Origin: Pseudomonas endophytica
GTDB taxonomy: Bacteria; Pseudomonadota; Gammaproteobacteria; Pseudomonadales; Pseudomonadaceae
Assembly: GCF_001411475.1 (NCBI RefSeq)
Contig: NZ_LLWH01000220.1
Span: forward strand, 29,304 to 93,303
DNA length: 64,000 nucleotides
Direction of reading: 5' to 3'
Both the position numbers and the translations under genes were made by a program. This document shows, one piece after another, positions 51,801 through 61,374 of this stretch. The notes under the pieces are model-generated. The model saw only the letters and a list, made by a program, of their open reading frames with translations. It was not told the DNA's origin and did no database searches. Positions within the stretch are counted from its first letter, which is position 1; each line of letters begins with the position of its first letter.

Positions 51801-52768
51801 TGCCCTGCCTCCGGACGCTCTACATCCACCCATACGAATTTGTTGGGGTCGAGCCGGGTTTCTTGATCAAGTCGATAGGCCACTAATTTGCCGTAAAGCA
51901 CTGCACTGTAGTCCAGGCAGGCCAGATTGGGCCGAATGGGCGCAGGCTCGCCGCTGCGCCAGTAGTGGCCGACAAACAATAAGGGTTCTTCGTTGCCATA
52001 GCGTAACAAGGTACTTTTTTGCGTCGACGACAACGGCTTTTGTGCCACGCGCTCAGGCAGTGCGTCGGGTTGAAACACAATATCGCCATAAGTCTTGGGG
52101 TCGTCTTCCCAGAACTTGGTACGAAAGAACGCACGTGTCAGGCCGTCGCCACCGGTCAAGGTCATACCGTCTGGCAAGCGCATGTCGGTGCCGCGTAGCA
52201 ACCGGTTGAAGGTCAGGTTGGCGAAGCTGTTAGCGTCTGCGGCCGCCTGCAAGAACGACTCATCAATGCGCCCATCGGGGTATTGAGCGCGCAGTGTGCT
52301 AATCACCTCGGGGTCCCAACAGGCATGAACCACCCGGAAGCGGCCCGCGTCGACGAACAATGGCATGTCATAAAACCACTGAACAAAGGCGTGCCATTCC
52401 TCAGGGTAATGGGCAAATTGCTCAAGGGTCTCGTGAATCAGCCGTGCATGGCGTGGGTTGTGCTCACGCACAAATGCCTTGCCACTGCCTGATGGCGCTG
52501 GCGTACACCAGCCCAGTGCATTGAACTCATGATTACCCATCAAGCACAGCGCTTCACCGGCTTGAACCATGTCATGCACGATGTGCAGCGACTCACGGAT
52601 ACGTGGGCCGCGGTCAATAATGTCACCAACAAACACCGCCATCCGTTGCGGGTGTCGCCAGATACCGGCGAGTTTGCGATAGCCCAGACGCTCTAGCAGG
52701 TGCTCAAGGGTATGAGCACAGCCATGCACGTCACCGATCAAATCGTAACTGCGCGCAGGATCGAGCAT
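51797..52768 (-). CDS. PPP-family metallophosphatase
   Basis: 323 residues with the full PPP signature: IGDVHGCAHTLEHLL (~11-25), GDIIDRGPRI (~49-58), GNHEFNALGW (~78-87), and later His residues (VVHACWD ~149-155; VGHYWRSG ~265-272). It is a cytoplasmic phosphatase related to bacterial serine/threonine phosphatases and diadenosine tetraphosphatases; the substrate cannot be assigned. Its ATG overlaps the stop of nadK, and the rhomboid gene overlaps its own stop, giving a tightly coupled operon. Confidence 0.88.
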   Translation of the reverse strand: MLDPARSYDLIGDVHGCAHTLEHLLERLGYRKLAGIWRHPQRMAVFVGDIIDRGPRIRESLHIVHDMVQAGEALCLMGNHEFNALGWCTPAPSGSGKAFVREHNPRHARLIHETLEQFAHYPEEWHAFVQWFYDMPLFVDAGRFRVVHACWDPEVISTLRAQYPDGRIDESFLQAAADANSFANLTFNRLLRGTDMRLPDGMTLTGGDGLTRAFFRTKFWEDDPKTYGDIVFQPDALPERVAQKPLSSTQKSTLLRYGNEEPLLFVGHYWRSGEPAPIRPNLACLDYSAVLYGKLVAYRLDQETRLDPNKFVWVDVERPEAGQ

Positions 52769-53658
52769 CAGTCGCTCCTACCGCCCAGTCGGCTACCCCA
52801 ACCCAGCTTGGTCCGACACACTTCATAGTAGTTGTGGTCCAACGGATGAATCAGACGCAGCTTCTGCGCTTTTTTACTCACCGTGATGGTGTCACCCGGC
52901 GCGCAGGTGAAATGGTTCTGACCATCACACGAGACTTGCGGGTAGATCTGCATATCCTTGGCCACCACGATCTTCAGCTCGCTATTGCTATCGACCACAA
53001 TCGGTCGGCTGCTGAGGGTGTGCGGGTACATGGGGACAATCACGATGGCATCCAGCTTGGGGTGCATGATCGGACCACCCGCCGACATCGCGTAAGCCGT
53101 AGAGCCTGTCGGCGTGGCAACGATCAAGCCGTCAGCCTTCTGGCTGCACACAAATTGGCCATCAATGTGCAATTCAAACTCAATCATCCGGGTCGACTTA
53201 CCGGGGTGCAGCACCACGTCATTTAAGGCATCGCCCTGACCAATGGCTTCACCGTGACGGCGAACTTCTGCTTGCAACAAAAAGCGGCTGTCAACCTTGT
53301 AATGCCCATCGAGTACTTCACCGACTTTGACTTCTAGCTCATCCGGGCGAATGTCGGTCAAAAAGCCTAAGCTGCCACGGTTGATGCCCAGCACCGGGAC
53401 ATTGTGACGGGCCAGTGCTCGGGCCGCGCCTAGTAGACTGCCATCGCCGCCGACTACAATCACCATGTCACACACTTCGCCGAGCAGTTTGCGTGATGAC
53501 GTTTGCAAGCCATGGCCCGGCAAGACTTCGGCTATGGTGTCTTCCAGGATCACGTGCATGTGCCGCTCAAGCAGGAATTTTTTCAGTCGGCGAACCGTGT
53601 CGAGCACCTGTGAACTGCCCAAACGACCAATAATGCCGATATTACGAAATTGCTCCAT
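52768..53658 (-). CDS. nadK: NAD kinase
   Basis: 296 residues, the usual length. Diagnostic motifs are VVGGDGSLLGAARAL (~69-83) with the catalytic Asp, LGINRGSLGFLTDI (~93-106), and the substrate motif VATPTGSTAYAMSAGGPI (~181-198) followed by SSRPIVV. It phosphorylates NAD+ to NADP+ with ATP or polyphosphate. First gene of the operon nadK-phosphatase-rhomboid, whose genes overlap by ATGA; divergent DUF1853 gene starts 98 bases away. Confidence 0.97.
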   Translation of the reverse strand: MEQFRNIGIIGRLGSSQVLDTVRRLKKFLLERHMHVILEDTIAEVLPGHGLQTSSRKLLGEVCDMVIVVGGDGSLLGAARALARHNVPVLGINRGSLGFLTDIRPDELEVKVGEVLDGHYKVDSRFLLQAEVRRHGEAIGQGDALNDVVLHPGKSTRMIEFELHIDGQFVCSQKADGLIVATPTGSTAYAMSAGGPIMHPKLDAIVIVPMYPHTLSSRPIVVDSNSELKIVVAKDMQIYPQVSCDGQNHFTCAPGDTITVSKKAQKLRLIHPLDHNYYEVCRTKLGWGSRLGGRSD

Positions 53659-53756
53659 GAGGCTCCTGCAAGATTCTAGGCGTGCGAAAAAAGCGATTAT
53701 GGTCGAAACACGACAATAGACAAAACCCTTTCAGCCACGGGAGCGATGCCAGCACC

Positions 53757-54713
53757 ATGATCCTCTTTCCCGACCTGCTCAACCTGCCACGCCAGTTATG
53801 TCACCCGCAGGTGCGTGACTTGGCGTGGGTGATTCTTGCCCCGCCCATGCTCAGCCAAGCACCGTGGCCGCAACGTCATCCTTTGGCGGGTAGCGACTGG
53901 GTGCAAAATCCTGATCAATTAGAGCGCTGGTTGCATGAGCTTGACCGGCACAGTGAACCGCTCAAGCGCTGGCTGGAGCTGGCCGCGACCCGCCGCTTAG
54001 GGCGCTATTACGAACGGCTTTGGCAATTTGCCGTCGAGCACGCGCCAGGGGTTGAACTGATCGCGGCCAATCTACCGATCCGTTTAGGCGGGCATACGCT
54101 GGGCGAGTTGGACATGCTGATCCGCGACCGGGACGGCGTTCATCATCTGGAATTGGCAATCAAACTGTATCTCGGCCCGCAACAGGCCAACGGCCTCAAC
54201 CCGGCCAACTGGCTGGGTCCCGGCAGTAATGACCGACTAGACCGTAAGCTCAAACACCTCACTCAGCATCAATTACCTATGTCCAATCGCCCTGAAAGCC
54301 GCACCCTTCTGGCTGAGCTAGATATCCAGACCTTTAATGCGCATTTGTGGCTGGGGGGCTACTTGCTTTATCCGTGGCCTGGGCTCTCGCTGGCCCCCAC
54401 GGGGGCACACCCGCAGCATTTACGTGGCAGTTGGCTACATCAGAGCGATTGGCCTGCTTTTATCCGGCAAAGCGCTCCCGGTTGCTGGCAACCCCTGCCC
54501 CGGCATGCTTGGTTAGCCCCGGCGCACTGCGAGGCGCAGGGCTTATGGAGCGAACAACAGTTGCAAATATGGCTGGCTGAGTTGCACCCGCAAGCACCCG
54601 CCCAATTGATGGTCCGCCTGGTTGACAACGACAGCGGCGAGTGGGAAGAGGCCGAGCGGCTATTTTTGGTCTCCGATCAGTGGCCAAACATACCGGGCAG
54701 CCCTCAAAACTGA
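53757..54713 (+). CDS. DUF1853 family protein
   Basis: 318 residues from the ATG at 53757; a longer frame from 53682 exists but the family begins near this point ([21 protein letters not shown], shown in part). Features are [13 protein letters not shown] (~83-95), [30 protein letters not shown] segment (~115-142; Glu117, Asp119, Glu133, Lys136 resemble a PD-(D/E)xK nuclease core, which is my inference) and [14 protein letters not shown] near the end. No signal peptide. The function is unknown. It is divergent from nadK. Confidence 0.85.
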   Translation: MILFPDLLNLPRQLCHPQVRDLAWVILAPPMLSQAPWPQRHPLAGSDWVQNPDQLERWLHELDRHSEPLKRWLELAATRRLGRYYERLWQFAVEHAPGVELIAANLPIRLGGHTLGELDMLIRDRDGVHHLELAIKLYLGPQQANGLNPANWLGPGSNDRLDRKLKHLTQHQLPMSNRPESRTLLAELDIQTFNAHLWLGGYLLYPWPGLSLAPTGAHPQHLRGSWLHQSDWPAFIRQSAPGCWQPLPRHAWLAPAHCEAQGLWSEQQLQIWLAELHPQAPAQLMVRLVDNDSGEWEEAERLFLVSDQWPNIPGSPQN

Positions 54714-54807
54714 CTCAACTCAGCACTTTTCCTAGGACACGTATTACAGTTAAACCGCTCCTCCACATAAGAGCGGAGGTTAGCAACTCAAACCGTGAGG
54801 AAGTCCC

Positions 54808-55353
54808 ATGTCCTGGAAAAGCACCGCTGATCAATACAGCCGAATATCCATCGCGCTGCATTGGCTAATGGTTCTGCTGTTTATATTAATTTACGCCTCG
54901 ATGGAGCTTCGCGGAATTTTCCCGAAGGACAGCGACGGACGCACGCTGATGAAAGACGCGCACTTTATGCTCGGCCTGACAGTATTTGTGTTGGTTTGGC
55001 TGAGGATACTGGCCCGAGCGGTGAGCGTAGCACCGCAAATCACCCCGACCCCACCTGCTTGGCAAAGCGCTCTGGCCACGTTGATGCACTGGGCGCTGTA
55101 CCTATTCATGATCGCGATGCCGGTGCTGGGTTATCTGATTCTTAGTCATAACGATAAACCGGTATTTTTCTATGGAGTCGATATCCCACCCTTAACCGCC
55201 AGGGACGTCGATCTGGCCAAGCAAATCAAGAGCTGGCATGAATTAGGAGCTACCATCGGATACTGGCTAATTGGCCTGCACGCACTCGCTGGGCTAGGCC
55301 ATCACTACCTGATCAAAGACAACACCCTGCTGCGGATGCTGCCCAAACGCTGA
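54808..55353 (+). CDS. Cytochrome b561
   Basis: 181 residues with four membrane helices and the heme-ligand histidines expected of bacterial cytochrome b561: IALHWLMVLLF (~14-24), KDAHFMLGL (~48-56), ALYLFMIAMPVLGYL (~93-107) and LHALAGLGHHYLIKD (~157-171). It is an inner-membrane diheme protein moving electrons, by family often from ubiquinol to superoxide or other acceptors. It has a good RBS (GAGGAAG) and is monocistronic. A REP element follows. Confidence 0.92.
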   Translation: MSWKSTADQYSRISIALHWLMVLLFILIYASMELRGIFPKDSDGRTLMKDAHFMLGLTVFVLVWLRILARAVSVAPQITPTPPAWQSALATLMHWALYLFMIAMPVLGYLILSHNDKPVFFYGVDIPPLTARDVDLAKQIKSWHELGATIGYWLIGLHALAGLGHHYLIKDNTLLRMLPKR

Positions 55354-55360
55354 CTTTATT

Positions 55361-55411
55361 GGGGCGAGCTTGTCACGGGATCATTTGATCTTGTGCAAGC
55401 TCGCTTTTACA
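55361..55411. repeat. REP-type palindrome 4, overlapping a gene end
   Basis: GGGGCGAGCTTG ... core ATCATTTGATC ... CAAGCTCGCTTTTACA, a diverged copy of REP 3. The last five bases overlap the 3' end of the minus-strand PLP gene, whose stop codon TAA (55407-55409) falls in the outer arm. It also separates two convergent genes. Confidence 0.75.
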
Positions 55412-56330
55412 ACGCTTGAGCAAGCCCTCTGCGCCCTTGCAAGCCTCCGGTGTGCACAAACACGATGCGCTGGCCGCACCCTATTCGTCCCTGCTCAACA
55501 GCCTCCTTAAGCGCCATTAAGGCTTTGCCGGTATACAGCGGCTCCAATGGCAACCCGCTGGCTGCTTCGCTGTCCTGGATAAACCGCAACAAAGCCTCAT
55601 CGACTTTGGCAAAGCCCCCACGACTGGCATCAATCAATTCAAGATTGCGCTCGGCAGCCCCAGCTTGCCGCAAAATCATCTCAACCTGCGGCGCTACACC
55701 ATGATCGTCAGGCACCGCCAGTGCGCCAAATACTTTGCGCTGCCCGGCTTCACCCAACACCAGCCCCGCTAAGGTGGTGCCAGTACCGGCAGCTAACCAC
55801 CACGCGTCGTAATCATCCCAACCCAGCGCACTTAATTGCTCGCGCACCTGAGTCACCAGCGTCATACAGCCCAGAGCGCCTGGCAACCCACCGCCACCTT
55901 CTGGCACCTGATGTAAGGCCGGGTACTGGGCCTGCCACGGCTCCCAGAAGCCCGGCGCATGCCGCGCCCGATAACCGGCAAAACCGAGCCAATGCAACTG
56001 CATGCCAAAACGCTCAAGATCGTAGGTAGTCGGGGTTTGCTGCGCATGGCCGCGTAACAGACCAACCGTCGCAAAGCCAAAGCGCTCACCTGCGGCGGCC
56101 AACGCATGCAAATGGTTGGAGTGCGCCCCACCAAGGCTGATCAAACCCTGCGCCCCAGCGGTATGTGCAGCCGCCAAGTGTTCTGTGAGCTTGAACCACT
56201 TGTTGCCACTGATCTGCTGATCAATCTGGTCCAAGCGTAATACGCCAACTTCTACGCCTGCCTGTTCTAGCCACTCCAAGCGTAAGCGCTGCAACTCTGC
56301 GCGCGGGCGCCAGTCAATCAAAGGCAACAT
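55407..56330 (-). CDS. PLP-dependent D-cysteine desulfhydrase/ACC deaminase family enzyme
   Basis: 307 residues from ATG 56330 (TTG 56336 is the alternative). It is a fold-type II PLP enzyme: the PLP lysine is Lys44 in QISGNKWFKL, SLGGAHSNHLHALAAAG (~72-88) binds the substrate carboxylate, AAGTGTTLAGLVLG (~182-195) the PLP phosphate, and VFVHTGGLQG (~288-297) lines the C-terminus. Family members break down D-cysteine, or 1-aminocyclopropane-1-carboxylate. ACC deaminases have a distinct set of active-site tyrosines that I cannot confirm here, so D-cysteine desulfhydrase-like is the safer name. Its stop lies in a REP element. Confidence 0.87.
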   Translation of the reverse strand: MLPLIDWRPRAELQRLRLEWLEQAGVEVGVLRLDQIDQQISGNKWFKLTEHLAAAHTAGAQGLISLGGAHSNHLHALAAAGERFGFATVGLLRGHAQQTPTTYDLERFGMQLHWLGFAGYRARHAPGFWEPWQAQYPALHQVPEGGGGLPGALGCMTLVTQVREQLSALGWDDYDAWWLAAGTGTTLAGLVLGEAGQRKVFGALAVPDDHGVAPQVEMILRQAGAAERNLELIDASRGGFAKVDEALLRFIQDSEAASGLPLEPLYTGKALMALKEAVEQGRIGCGQRIVFVHTGGLQGRRGLAQAL

Positions 56331-56525
56331 CGACAACGCCCCATTAAAAAAGAAGCAAGTTTACCGCAGCCCGTGCCGACAGCAGACTGTCGGCTTTCAC
56401 CCTCTAGTCGACCAATAAACCGACTTGAACTCGAGCTTCTTGGTAAGGTGTGCGCCGACTTTTGTTGCCCGCCATTGCTTTGCGGGTCGCTGTACTTCTG
56501 TTTACTGACATGAGACACCCGAAAC

Positions 56526-58421
56526 ATGCCCGAACCGATCCCTCTTAAAGATCACGACACCGAGAAACGGCTGGTCAATAAAAGACTGATTGCGTGCGCG
56601 CTACTGGTATTGGCGATCAGTTGCACGCTGGTAGGCCGACTGTATTACTTGCAAGTCACCGAGTTTGATTACAACTCGACGGTGTCGGAGAACAACCGGG
56701 TTCACGTGCTGCCCATCCCGCCGGAGCGCGGCTTGATCTACGACCGCAACGGTGTGCTTCTGGCTGACAACCAACCCAGCTTTAACATGACCCTGACCCG
56801 CGAACGCGCCGGTGACACGGCCAAGGTGCTGGATAACGTCATCAGCATCCTGCATTTGCCTGATGAGGACCGTGCCGTTTTCGCTAAAGCCATGAAGCAG
56901 GCGCGCCATCCATTCGACCCCTCAACCCTGTTGTACGAGTTGAACGAAGAGCAAATTGCCCTACTGGCGGTCAATCAGTACCGCTTGCCGGGCATTGATG
57001 TTGAGGCGCAGTTTGTGCGCCATTACCCGCAGGGTGATCACTTTGCTCACTCCGTGGGCTACGTGGGCCGGATCAACGAGAAAGAAGCCAAGCAACTAGA
57101 CCCCACCGAGTACCGCGGCACGCAGTCGATTGGTAAAACCGGGATCGAGCGTTTTTACGAACACGATCTGCACGGCCAAGTTGGCTTTGAAGAAGTCGAG
57201 ACCAATGCCCAAGGCCGGGTGATGCGCGTGCTGCGTCATCACGATGCGATTGCCGGTAAAAACATCGTTCTGAGTCTGGACATCAAGTTACAAGAAGCCG
57301 CTGAAGACGCCTTGGGTGATCGTCGTGGCTCGATCATTGCAATTGACCCTAAAACTGGCGAAGTGCTAGCCATGGTCAGCAAGCCGAGCTTTGATCCTAA
57401 CTTGTTTGTGACGGGCATCAGCACCAAAGATTACTCAGCATTGCGTGATTCAATCGACAAGCCTTTGTTCAACCGAGCACTGCGTGGCCTGTATGCGCCG
57501 GGTTCAACGATCAAGCCTGAAGTTGCGATTGCGGGCCTGGACAGCGGCGTAATTTCGGCTTCGACCCGGGTTTTCGACCCCGGCTATTTCCAGTTGCCCA
57601 ACGTCGACCACAAATACCGTAACTGGAACCACAGCGGCGACGGCTGGGTCGACTTGAACGCGGCCATCATGCGCTCCAACGACACCTACTTTTATGATTT
57701 AGCGTCCAAGCTGGGCATTGACCGCATGCATGACTACATGTCGATGTTCGGCCTTGGGCAAAAAGTCTCGTTGGACATGTTTGAAGAGTCGTCGGGCTTG
57801 ATGCCGTCTCGGGAATGGAAACGCAACACGCGTCGCCAAGCGTGGTTCCCAGGCGAAACCGTGATTCTGGGTATCGGTCAGGGCTACATGCAGGTCACCC
57901 CTTTGCAGTTGGCCCAAGCCACTTCGCTGATTGCCAACAAAGGTGTTTGGGTACGTCCGCACTTGGCCAAAACCATCAACAACACCCCGCCCGTGGATCT
58001 AAACCCGATGCCAAATATCGTGTTGCATGACCCCAAAGAGTGGGAGCAGGTCAACCATGCCATGCAGTTAGTTATGCACGATCCGCGAGGTATTGCTCGA
58101 GCCTCGGCGCAAGGCGCGCAATATCGAATCGCCGGTAAAAGTGGTACTGCGCAGGTGGTGGCGATCAAGCAAGGCGAGCGTTATAACCGCCTGAAAACCG
58201 CCGAGCGCAACCGCGATAACGCTTTGTTTGTCGGGTTTGCCCCAGCAGAAGACCCGCAAATAGTGATCTCGGTAATGATCGAAAACGGTGAAGCCGGTGG
58301 CCGAGTCGCAGGTCCTGTGGTGCGTAAAGTGATGGATGCTTGGTTGCTCAATAAAGAAGGAGCCCTCAAACCACAGTACGCCATCCCGCAACCCAAGGCC
58401 CACACCAACTCGCATGTCTGA
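56526..58421 (+). CDS. mrdA: Penicillin-binding protein 2 (transpeptidase)
   Basis: 631 residues of class B PBP2. One membrane anchor at ~20-40 (LIACALLVLAISCTLVGRLYYL, shown in part), a pedestal domain with RGLIYDRNGVLLADNQP (~68-84), and a transpeptidase domain with active Ser327 in GSTIKP, MRSNDT (SxN, ~384) and GKSGTAQ (KSG, ~538). PBP2 builds lateral wall with the glycosyltransferase RodA. No rodA or rlpA lies next to it, unlike the usual elongasome operon, so it may be a second copy of PBP2. Confidence 0.95.
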   Translation: MPEPIPLKDHDTEKRLVNKRLIACALLVLAISCTLVGRLYYLQVTEFDYNSTVSENNRVHVLPIPPERGLIYDRNGVLLADNQPSFNMTLTRERAGDTAKVLDNVISILHLPDEDRAVFAKAMKQARHPFDPSTLLYELNEEQIALLAVNQYRLPGIDVEAQFVRHYPQGDHFAHSVGYVGRINEKEAKQLDPTEYRGTQSIGKTGIERFYEHDLHGQVGFEEVETNAQGRVMRVLRHHDAIAGKNIVLSLDIKLQEAAEDALGDRRGSIIAIDPKTGEVLAMVSKPSFDPNLFVTGISTKDYSALRDSIDKPLFNRALRGLYAPGSTIKPEVAIAGLDSGVISASTRVFDPGYFQLPNVDHKYRNWNHSGDGWVDLNAAIMRSNDTYFYDLASKLGIDRMHDYMSMFGLGQKVSLDMFEESSGLMPSREWKRNTRRQAWFPGETVILGIGQGYMQVTPLQLAQATSLIANKGVWVRPHLAKTINNTPPVDLNPMPNIVLHDPKEWEQVNHAMQLVMHDPRGIARASAQGAQYRIAGKSGTAQVVAIKQGERYNRLKTAERNRDNALFVGFAPAEDPQIVISVMIENGEAGGRVAGPVVRKVMDAWLLNKEGALKPQYAIPQPKAHTNSHV

Positions 58422-58460
58422 AGTGTCGAGCGGACCTATAGCATTCCAAGCCGGAATCTA

Positions 58461-58492
58461 CTCTATAAAAAACATGAATTTTATTTATAGAG
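58461..58492. promoter_or_regulatory. AT-rich inverted repeat between mrdA and MFS gene
   Basis: CTCTATAAA (58461-58469) and TTTATAGAG (58484-58492), 9-bp perfect arms with a 14-base spacer, 44 bases before the MFS start at 58537. An operator or a promoter-overlapping site for the efflux gene is more likely than a terminator. A smaller pair, ATTCC/GGAAT, lies at 58443-58457. Confidence 0.4.
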
Positions 58493-58536
58493 AGAGTTTA
58501 TTTATCGTGTGCTGACTTTCTCAGCAGGGCACTGCC

Positions 58537-59778
58537 ATGACGACCCAGCCATCCACCCTCCCGATGCAAGCTCCACCTACGGAGGTTAACTGGCAGCGCA
58601 ACCTAGCGGTGTGCGTATTTGGTGCCTTCACCACCATCATCGCAATGACTCTGCTATTGCCCTTTTTACCGCTGTATGTGGAACAGCTCGGCGTTAGCGA
58701 TCCTGCGGCCATCGTGCAGTGGTCGGGGGTTGCGTTCGGCGCGACCTTTTTAACGGCCGCGCTCACTGCGCCTTTGTGGGGCCGCTTGGGTGATCGTTAC
58801 GGGCGCAAGTTGATGCTGATTCGCGCCAGTTTGGGCATGGCCATTGCGATGTCATTGATTGGCCTCGCAGAGAACATCTACCAATTGGTCGGCTTGCGGC
58901 TCTTGGCCGGTTTGCTCGGCGGCTACGCGTCCGGGGCGACCATTTTGGTTGCCACTCAAACGCCAAAAGCGCGCTCAGGCTGGGCGCTGGGGATTCTGGC
59001 CTCCGGCATCATGGCCGGTAACCTTACCGGCCCTATCCTCGGCGGCTTACTGGCGCCTTTGGTCGGCATCCGCACCACCTTCTTTATGGCGGGCGGCCTG
59101 ATTTTTGTGGCGTTCTTAGCCACACTTTTTTTAATGAAGGAAGCACCGCGCCCTAAACCAACCGTCGGCGCCGGCAAACCTGCCGCGGTCAACGCTTGGA
59201 GCCTAATTCCCGACAAGCGACCGGTGATGATCATGTTTGTTGTCGCGGGCTTGATGATGTTCTCAATCATGTCCATCGAACCGATCATCACCGTGTACTT
59301 GATGCAGTTGCACACCCAAGATGTGACCCTGATGGCGGGCGTGGTGATGTCAGCGACCGCGCTGGCAAGCATGTTGTCAGCGTCGCGGGTCGGTAAATTA
59401 GCAGACCGAATCGGCCACTGGAAAGTGGTCACCGTGTGCATGAGTGCGGCCGCCCTGCTGCTGATTCCGCAAGCGTTTGTAACCAATGAATGGCAACTGG
59501 CTGGGTTGCGCTTTCTGATGGGCCTTGCTCTTGGCGGGCTGATGCCAGGGATCGCGGCAATCATTCGTCACTCAGTGCCAGACAAAGTGGCTGGGCACAT
59601 GCTCGGCTACTCGACGTCCTGCCAATACATCGGTCAAGTCTTGGGTCCTTTAACCGGCGGTTTCGTTGGCGGACATTTCGGCATGCCAGCGGTGTTTATC
59701 ATTACCTGCGTGTTGATGGCGGGCTGCGCCGCGGCAATGCTCGTGATGCGCCCGCAAAACCTCGACGAAACGGCTTGA
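58537..59778 (+). CDS. MFS multidrug efflux transporter, MdtG-like
   Basis: 413 residues, 12 predicted membrane segments. The DHA1 signatures are visible: PLWGRLGDRYGRKLM (~86-100, motif A between helices 2 and 3), RLLAGLLGGYASGA (~124-137, motif B) and GIMAGNLTGPILGGLLAP (~155-172, motif C). It resembles MdtG-type proton/drug antiporters. The true substrates cannot be told. A 9-bp inverted repeat in the promoter region suggests a repressor, but none is encoded beside it. Confidence 0.9.
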   Translation: MTTQPSTLPMQAPPTEVNWQRNLAVCVFGAFTTIIAMTLLLPFLPLYVEQLGVSDPAAIVQWSGVAFGATFLTAALTAPLWGRLGDRYGRKLMLIRASLGMAIAMSLIGLAENIYQLVGLRLLAGLLGGYASGATILVATQTPKARSGWALGILASGIMAGNLTGPILGGLLAPLVGIRTTFFMAGGLIFVAFLATLFLMKEAPRPKPTVGAGKPAAVNAWSLIPDKRPVMIMFVVAGLMMFSIMSIEPIITVYLMQLHTQDVTLMAGVVMSATALASMLSASRVGKLADRIGHWKVVTVCMSAAALLLIPQAFVTNEWQLAGLRFLMGLALGGLMPGIAAIIRHSVPDKVAGHMLGYSTSCQYIGQVLGPLTGGFVGGHFGMPAVFIITCVLMAGCAAAMLVMRPQNLDETA

Positions 59779-59800
59779 TCTAGGGTCTGTAGATGGCCCT

Positions 59801-59842
59801 AAAAAAACAGGAGCCTGACACACGTCAGGCCCCTGTTTTTTA
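59801..59842. terminator. Bidirectional terminator between two MFS genes
   Basis: AACAGG-A-GCCTGAC and GTCAGGC-C-CCTGTT form a 13-bp stem with one mismatch and loop ACAC, flanked by A7 on the left and T6 on the right. It ends both the plus-strand MdtG-like gene and the minus-strand sotB. Confidence 0.9.
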
Positions 59843-59851
59843 ATTCGACTC

Positions 59852-61036
59852 TTAATTCACCGTCTCGCAACGGGCGATTCGGTACATCGCCCAACTGTAA
59901 GCGGCTAACGCCAAACCAGCCAGCGTGCCCCCTATCAAGCCGATATAAGAGAACCCGAGATGGCTGCCAACCCAACTGCCTAACAGCGCGCCGCCACCGA
60001 TGCCAATGTTATAGATGCCCGAGAACATCGCCATAGCAACGTCGGTGGCGTCCGGCGCCAAGGTCAATACTTTGGATTGCAGGGCTAGGCCAAAAGCCAT
60101 GATTGAGATACCCCAGACCACACTCAACACGCTCAAGGATTCGACCCAACCACTGGCTGGCAACAGGAGCAACAGGCACAGCGTCAGCAACCCGATCGCT
60201 ATTAGCAAGAACCTATGCGGGCTGTATTTGTGAAACAGACTAAAGCACAAGGAGCCAATGATCCCGGCGCCGCCGAATAACAGCAGGGTCAAGGTCACCG
60301 TAGAGCCACTCATGCCCGCCACATTTTGAACGAAGGGCTCGATGTAACTGTAAGCGGTGAATTGGGCGGTAATGACCAGCGCCGTCAATATATAAATCGC
60401 TACCAGTGCGGGACGCTTGAACAGCACCGGCAAACTTCTTAAAGAGCCCGAATTCTGACTGGGCAACAATGGCAGGGTCTTGAACAGCCACAGCACCAAC
60501 AAAGACGCCAGAATGGCAATCACTAAAAACGTGGTGCGCCAGCCCATGGCTTCACCCAGCAAGCGGCCTAACGGCACGCCGAGCACCATCGCCAGCGACG
60601 TACCGGTCGCCAACAAGCCCAACGCCTGCACCTGCTTGCCTTCTGGAGCCATGCGTACAGCCAACGATGCCGTGATGGACCAAAACAAGGCATGGGATAA
60701 AGCAACGCCAATTCGACTGAGTAACAAAATGCCGAAATGGGTCGCGACACTGGATAGCAAGTGACTGGCGATAAAAATACCGAACAGTGACAGCAGCAAT
60801 TTGCGCCGTTCAATGTTGCGTGTCAGCAGCATGATCGGCAGCGAAGTCAGAGACACCACCCATGCATAGATCGTCAGCATCAACCCGACGCTGGCGATGG
60901 GCATATCAAAGCTGGCTCCGATGGCGCTCAGTAGGCCAACGGGGACAAATTCAGTGGTATTGAACACAAACGCGGCCAACGCCAATGCGATAACCGGTTG
61001 CCAATTTGCCTGAGGTGTTGCGGCGTGGCTGCTCAT
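59852..61036 (-). CDS. sotB: Sugar efflux MFS transporter, SotB/YdeA-like
   Basis: 394 residues, 12 predicted membrane segments. It begins [29 protein letters not shown] (residues ~12-36; the NTTEFVP motif is typical for this branch), with [19 protein letters not shown] (~108-126) and the central [17 protein letters not shown]. SotB/YdeA exports arabinose and related sugars in E. coli. The same role is expected by family. It is monocistronic with a shared terminator. The gap beyond its start leads to the van genes. Confidence 0.87.
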   Translation of the reverse strand: MSSHAATPQANWQPVIALALAAFVFNTTEFVPVGLLSAIGASFDMPIASVGLMLTIYAWVVSLTSLPIMLLTRNIERRKLLLSLFGIFIASHLLSSVATHFGILLLSRIGVALSHALFWSITASLAVRMAPEGKQVQALGLLATGTSLAMVLGVPLGRLLGEAMGWRTTFLVIAILASLLVLWLFKTLPLLPSQNSGSLRSLPVLFKRPALVAIYILTALVITAQFTAYSYIEPFVQNVAGMSGSTVTLTLLLFGGAGIIGSLCFSLFHKYSPHRFLLIAIGLLTLCLLLLLPASGWVESLSVLSVVWGISIMAFGLALQSKVLTLAPDATDVAMAMFSGIYNIGIGGGALLGSWVGSHLGFSYIGLIGGTLAGLALAAYSWAMYRIARCETVN

Positions 61037-61256
61037 TTAAGGGGGGTTGTACTCGCAGTCGATAATCTAGCGGGGGTCTTTATGGGGTCTTGGCTGTAGT
61101 GAGTTGCACAGGCAGCACAGCCATGCGCCTGACAGCGTAATCAGTGCGACACCGGACGGCATTCTATAGCGTTATTTAAGGACTTGAGGGGAACATCGAA
61201 GTTCACCTGCGAGACATTTGGTCGCAGTGCTGGCCTTTCAGCGAGACAACTCGACC

Positions 61257-61268
61257 AATGGATCCACT
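61257..61268. promoter_or_regulatory. VanR operator candidate 1
   Basis: AATGGATCCACT matches ten of twelve positions of the Caulobacter VanR operator ATTGGATCCAAT, including the whole TGGATCCA core. It lies 137 bases before the vanA start at 61405. Confidence 0.6.
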
Positions 61269-61362
61269 AAAACAACCGTAATATCTTTTTGTGTTCGTTA
61301 ATCGCCTAAAACATGGATTTTCTATCAGTTTCAAATTGACTCCTCAGCAACCAATCCCGCCT

Positions 61363-61374
61363 AATGGATCCATA
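61363..61374. promoter_or_regulatory. VanR operator candidate 2
   Basis: AATGGATCCATA matches nine of twelve positions of ATTGGATCCAAT; ATGGATCCAT within it is a perfect 10-bp palindrome. It is 106 bases from candidate 1, about ten helical turns, and ends 30 bases before the vanA start. Confidence 0.6.
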
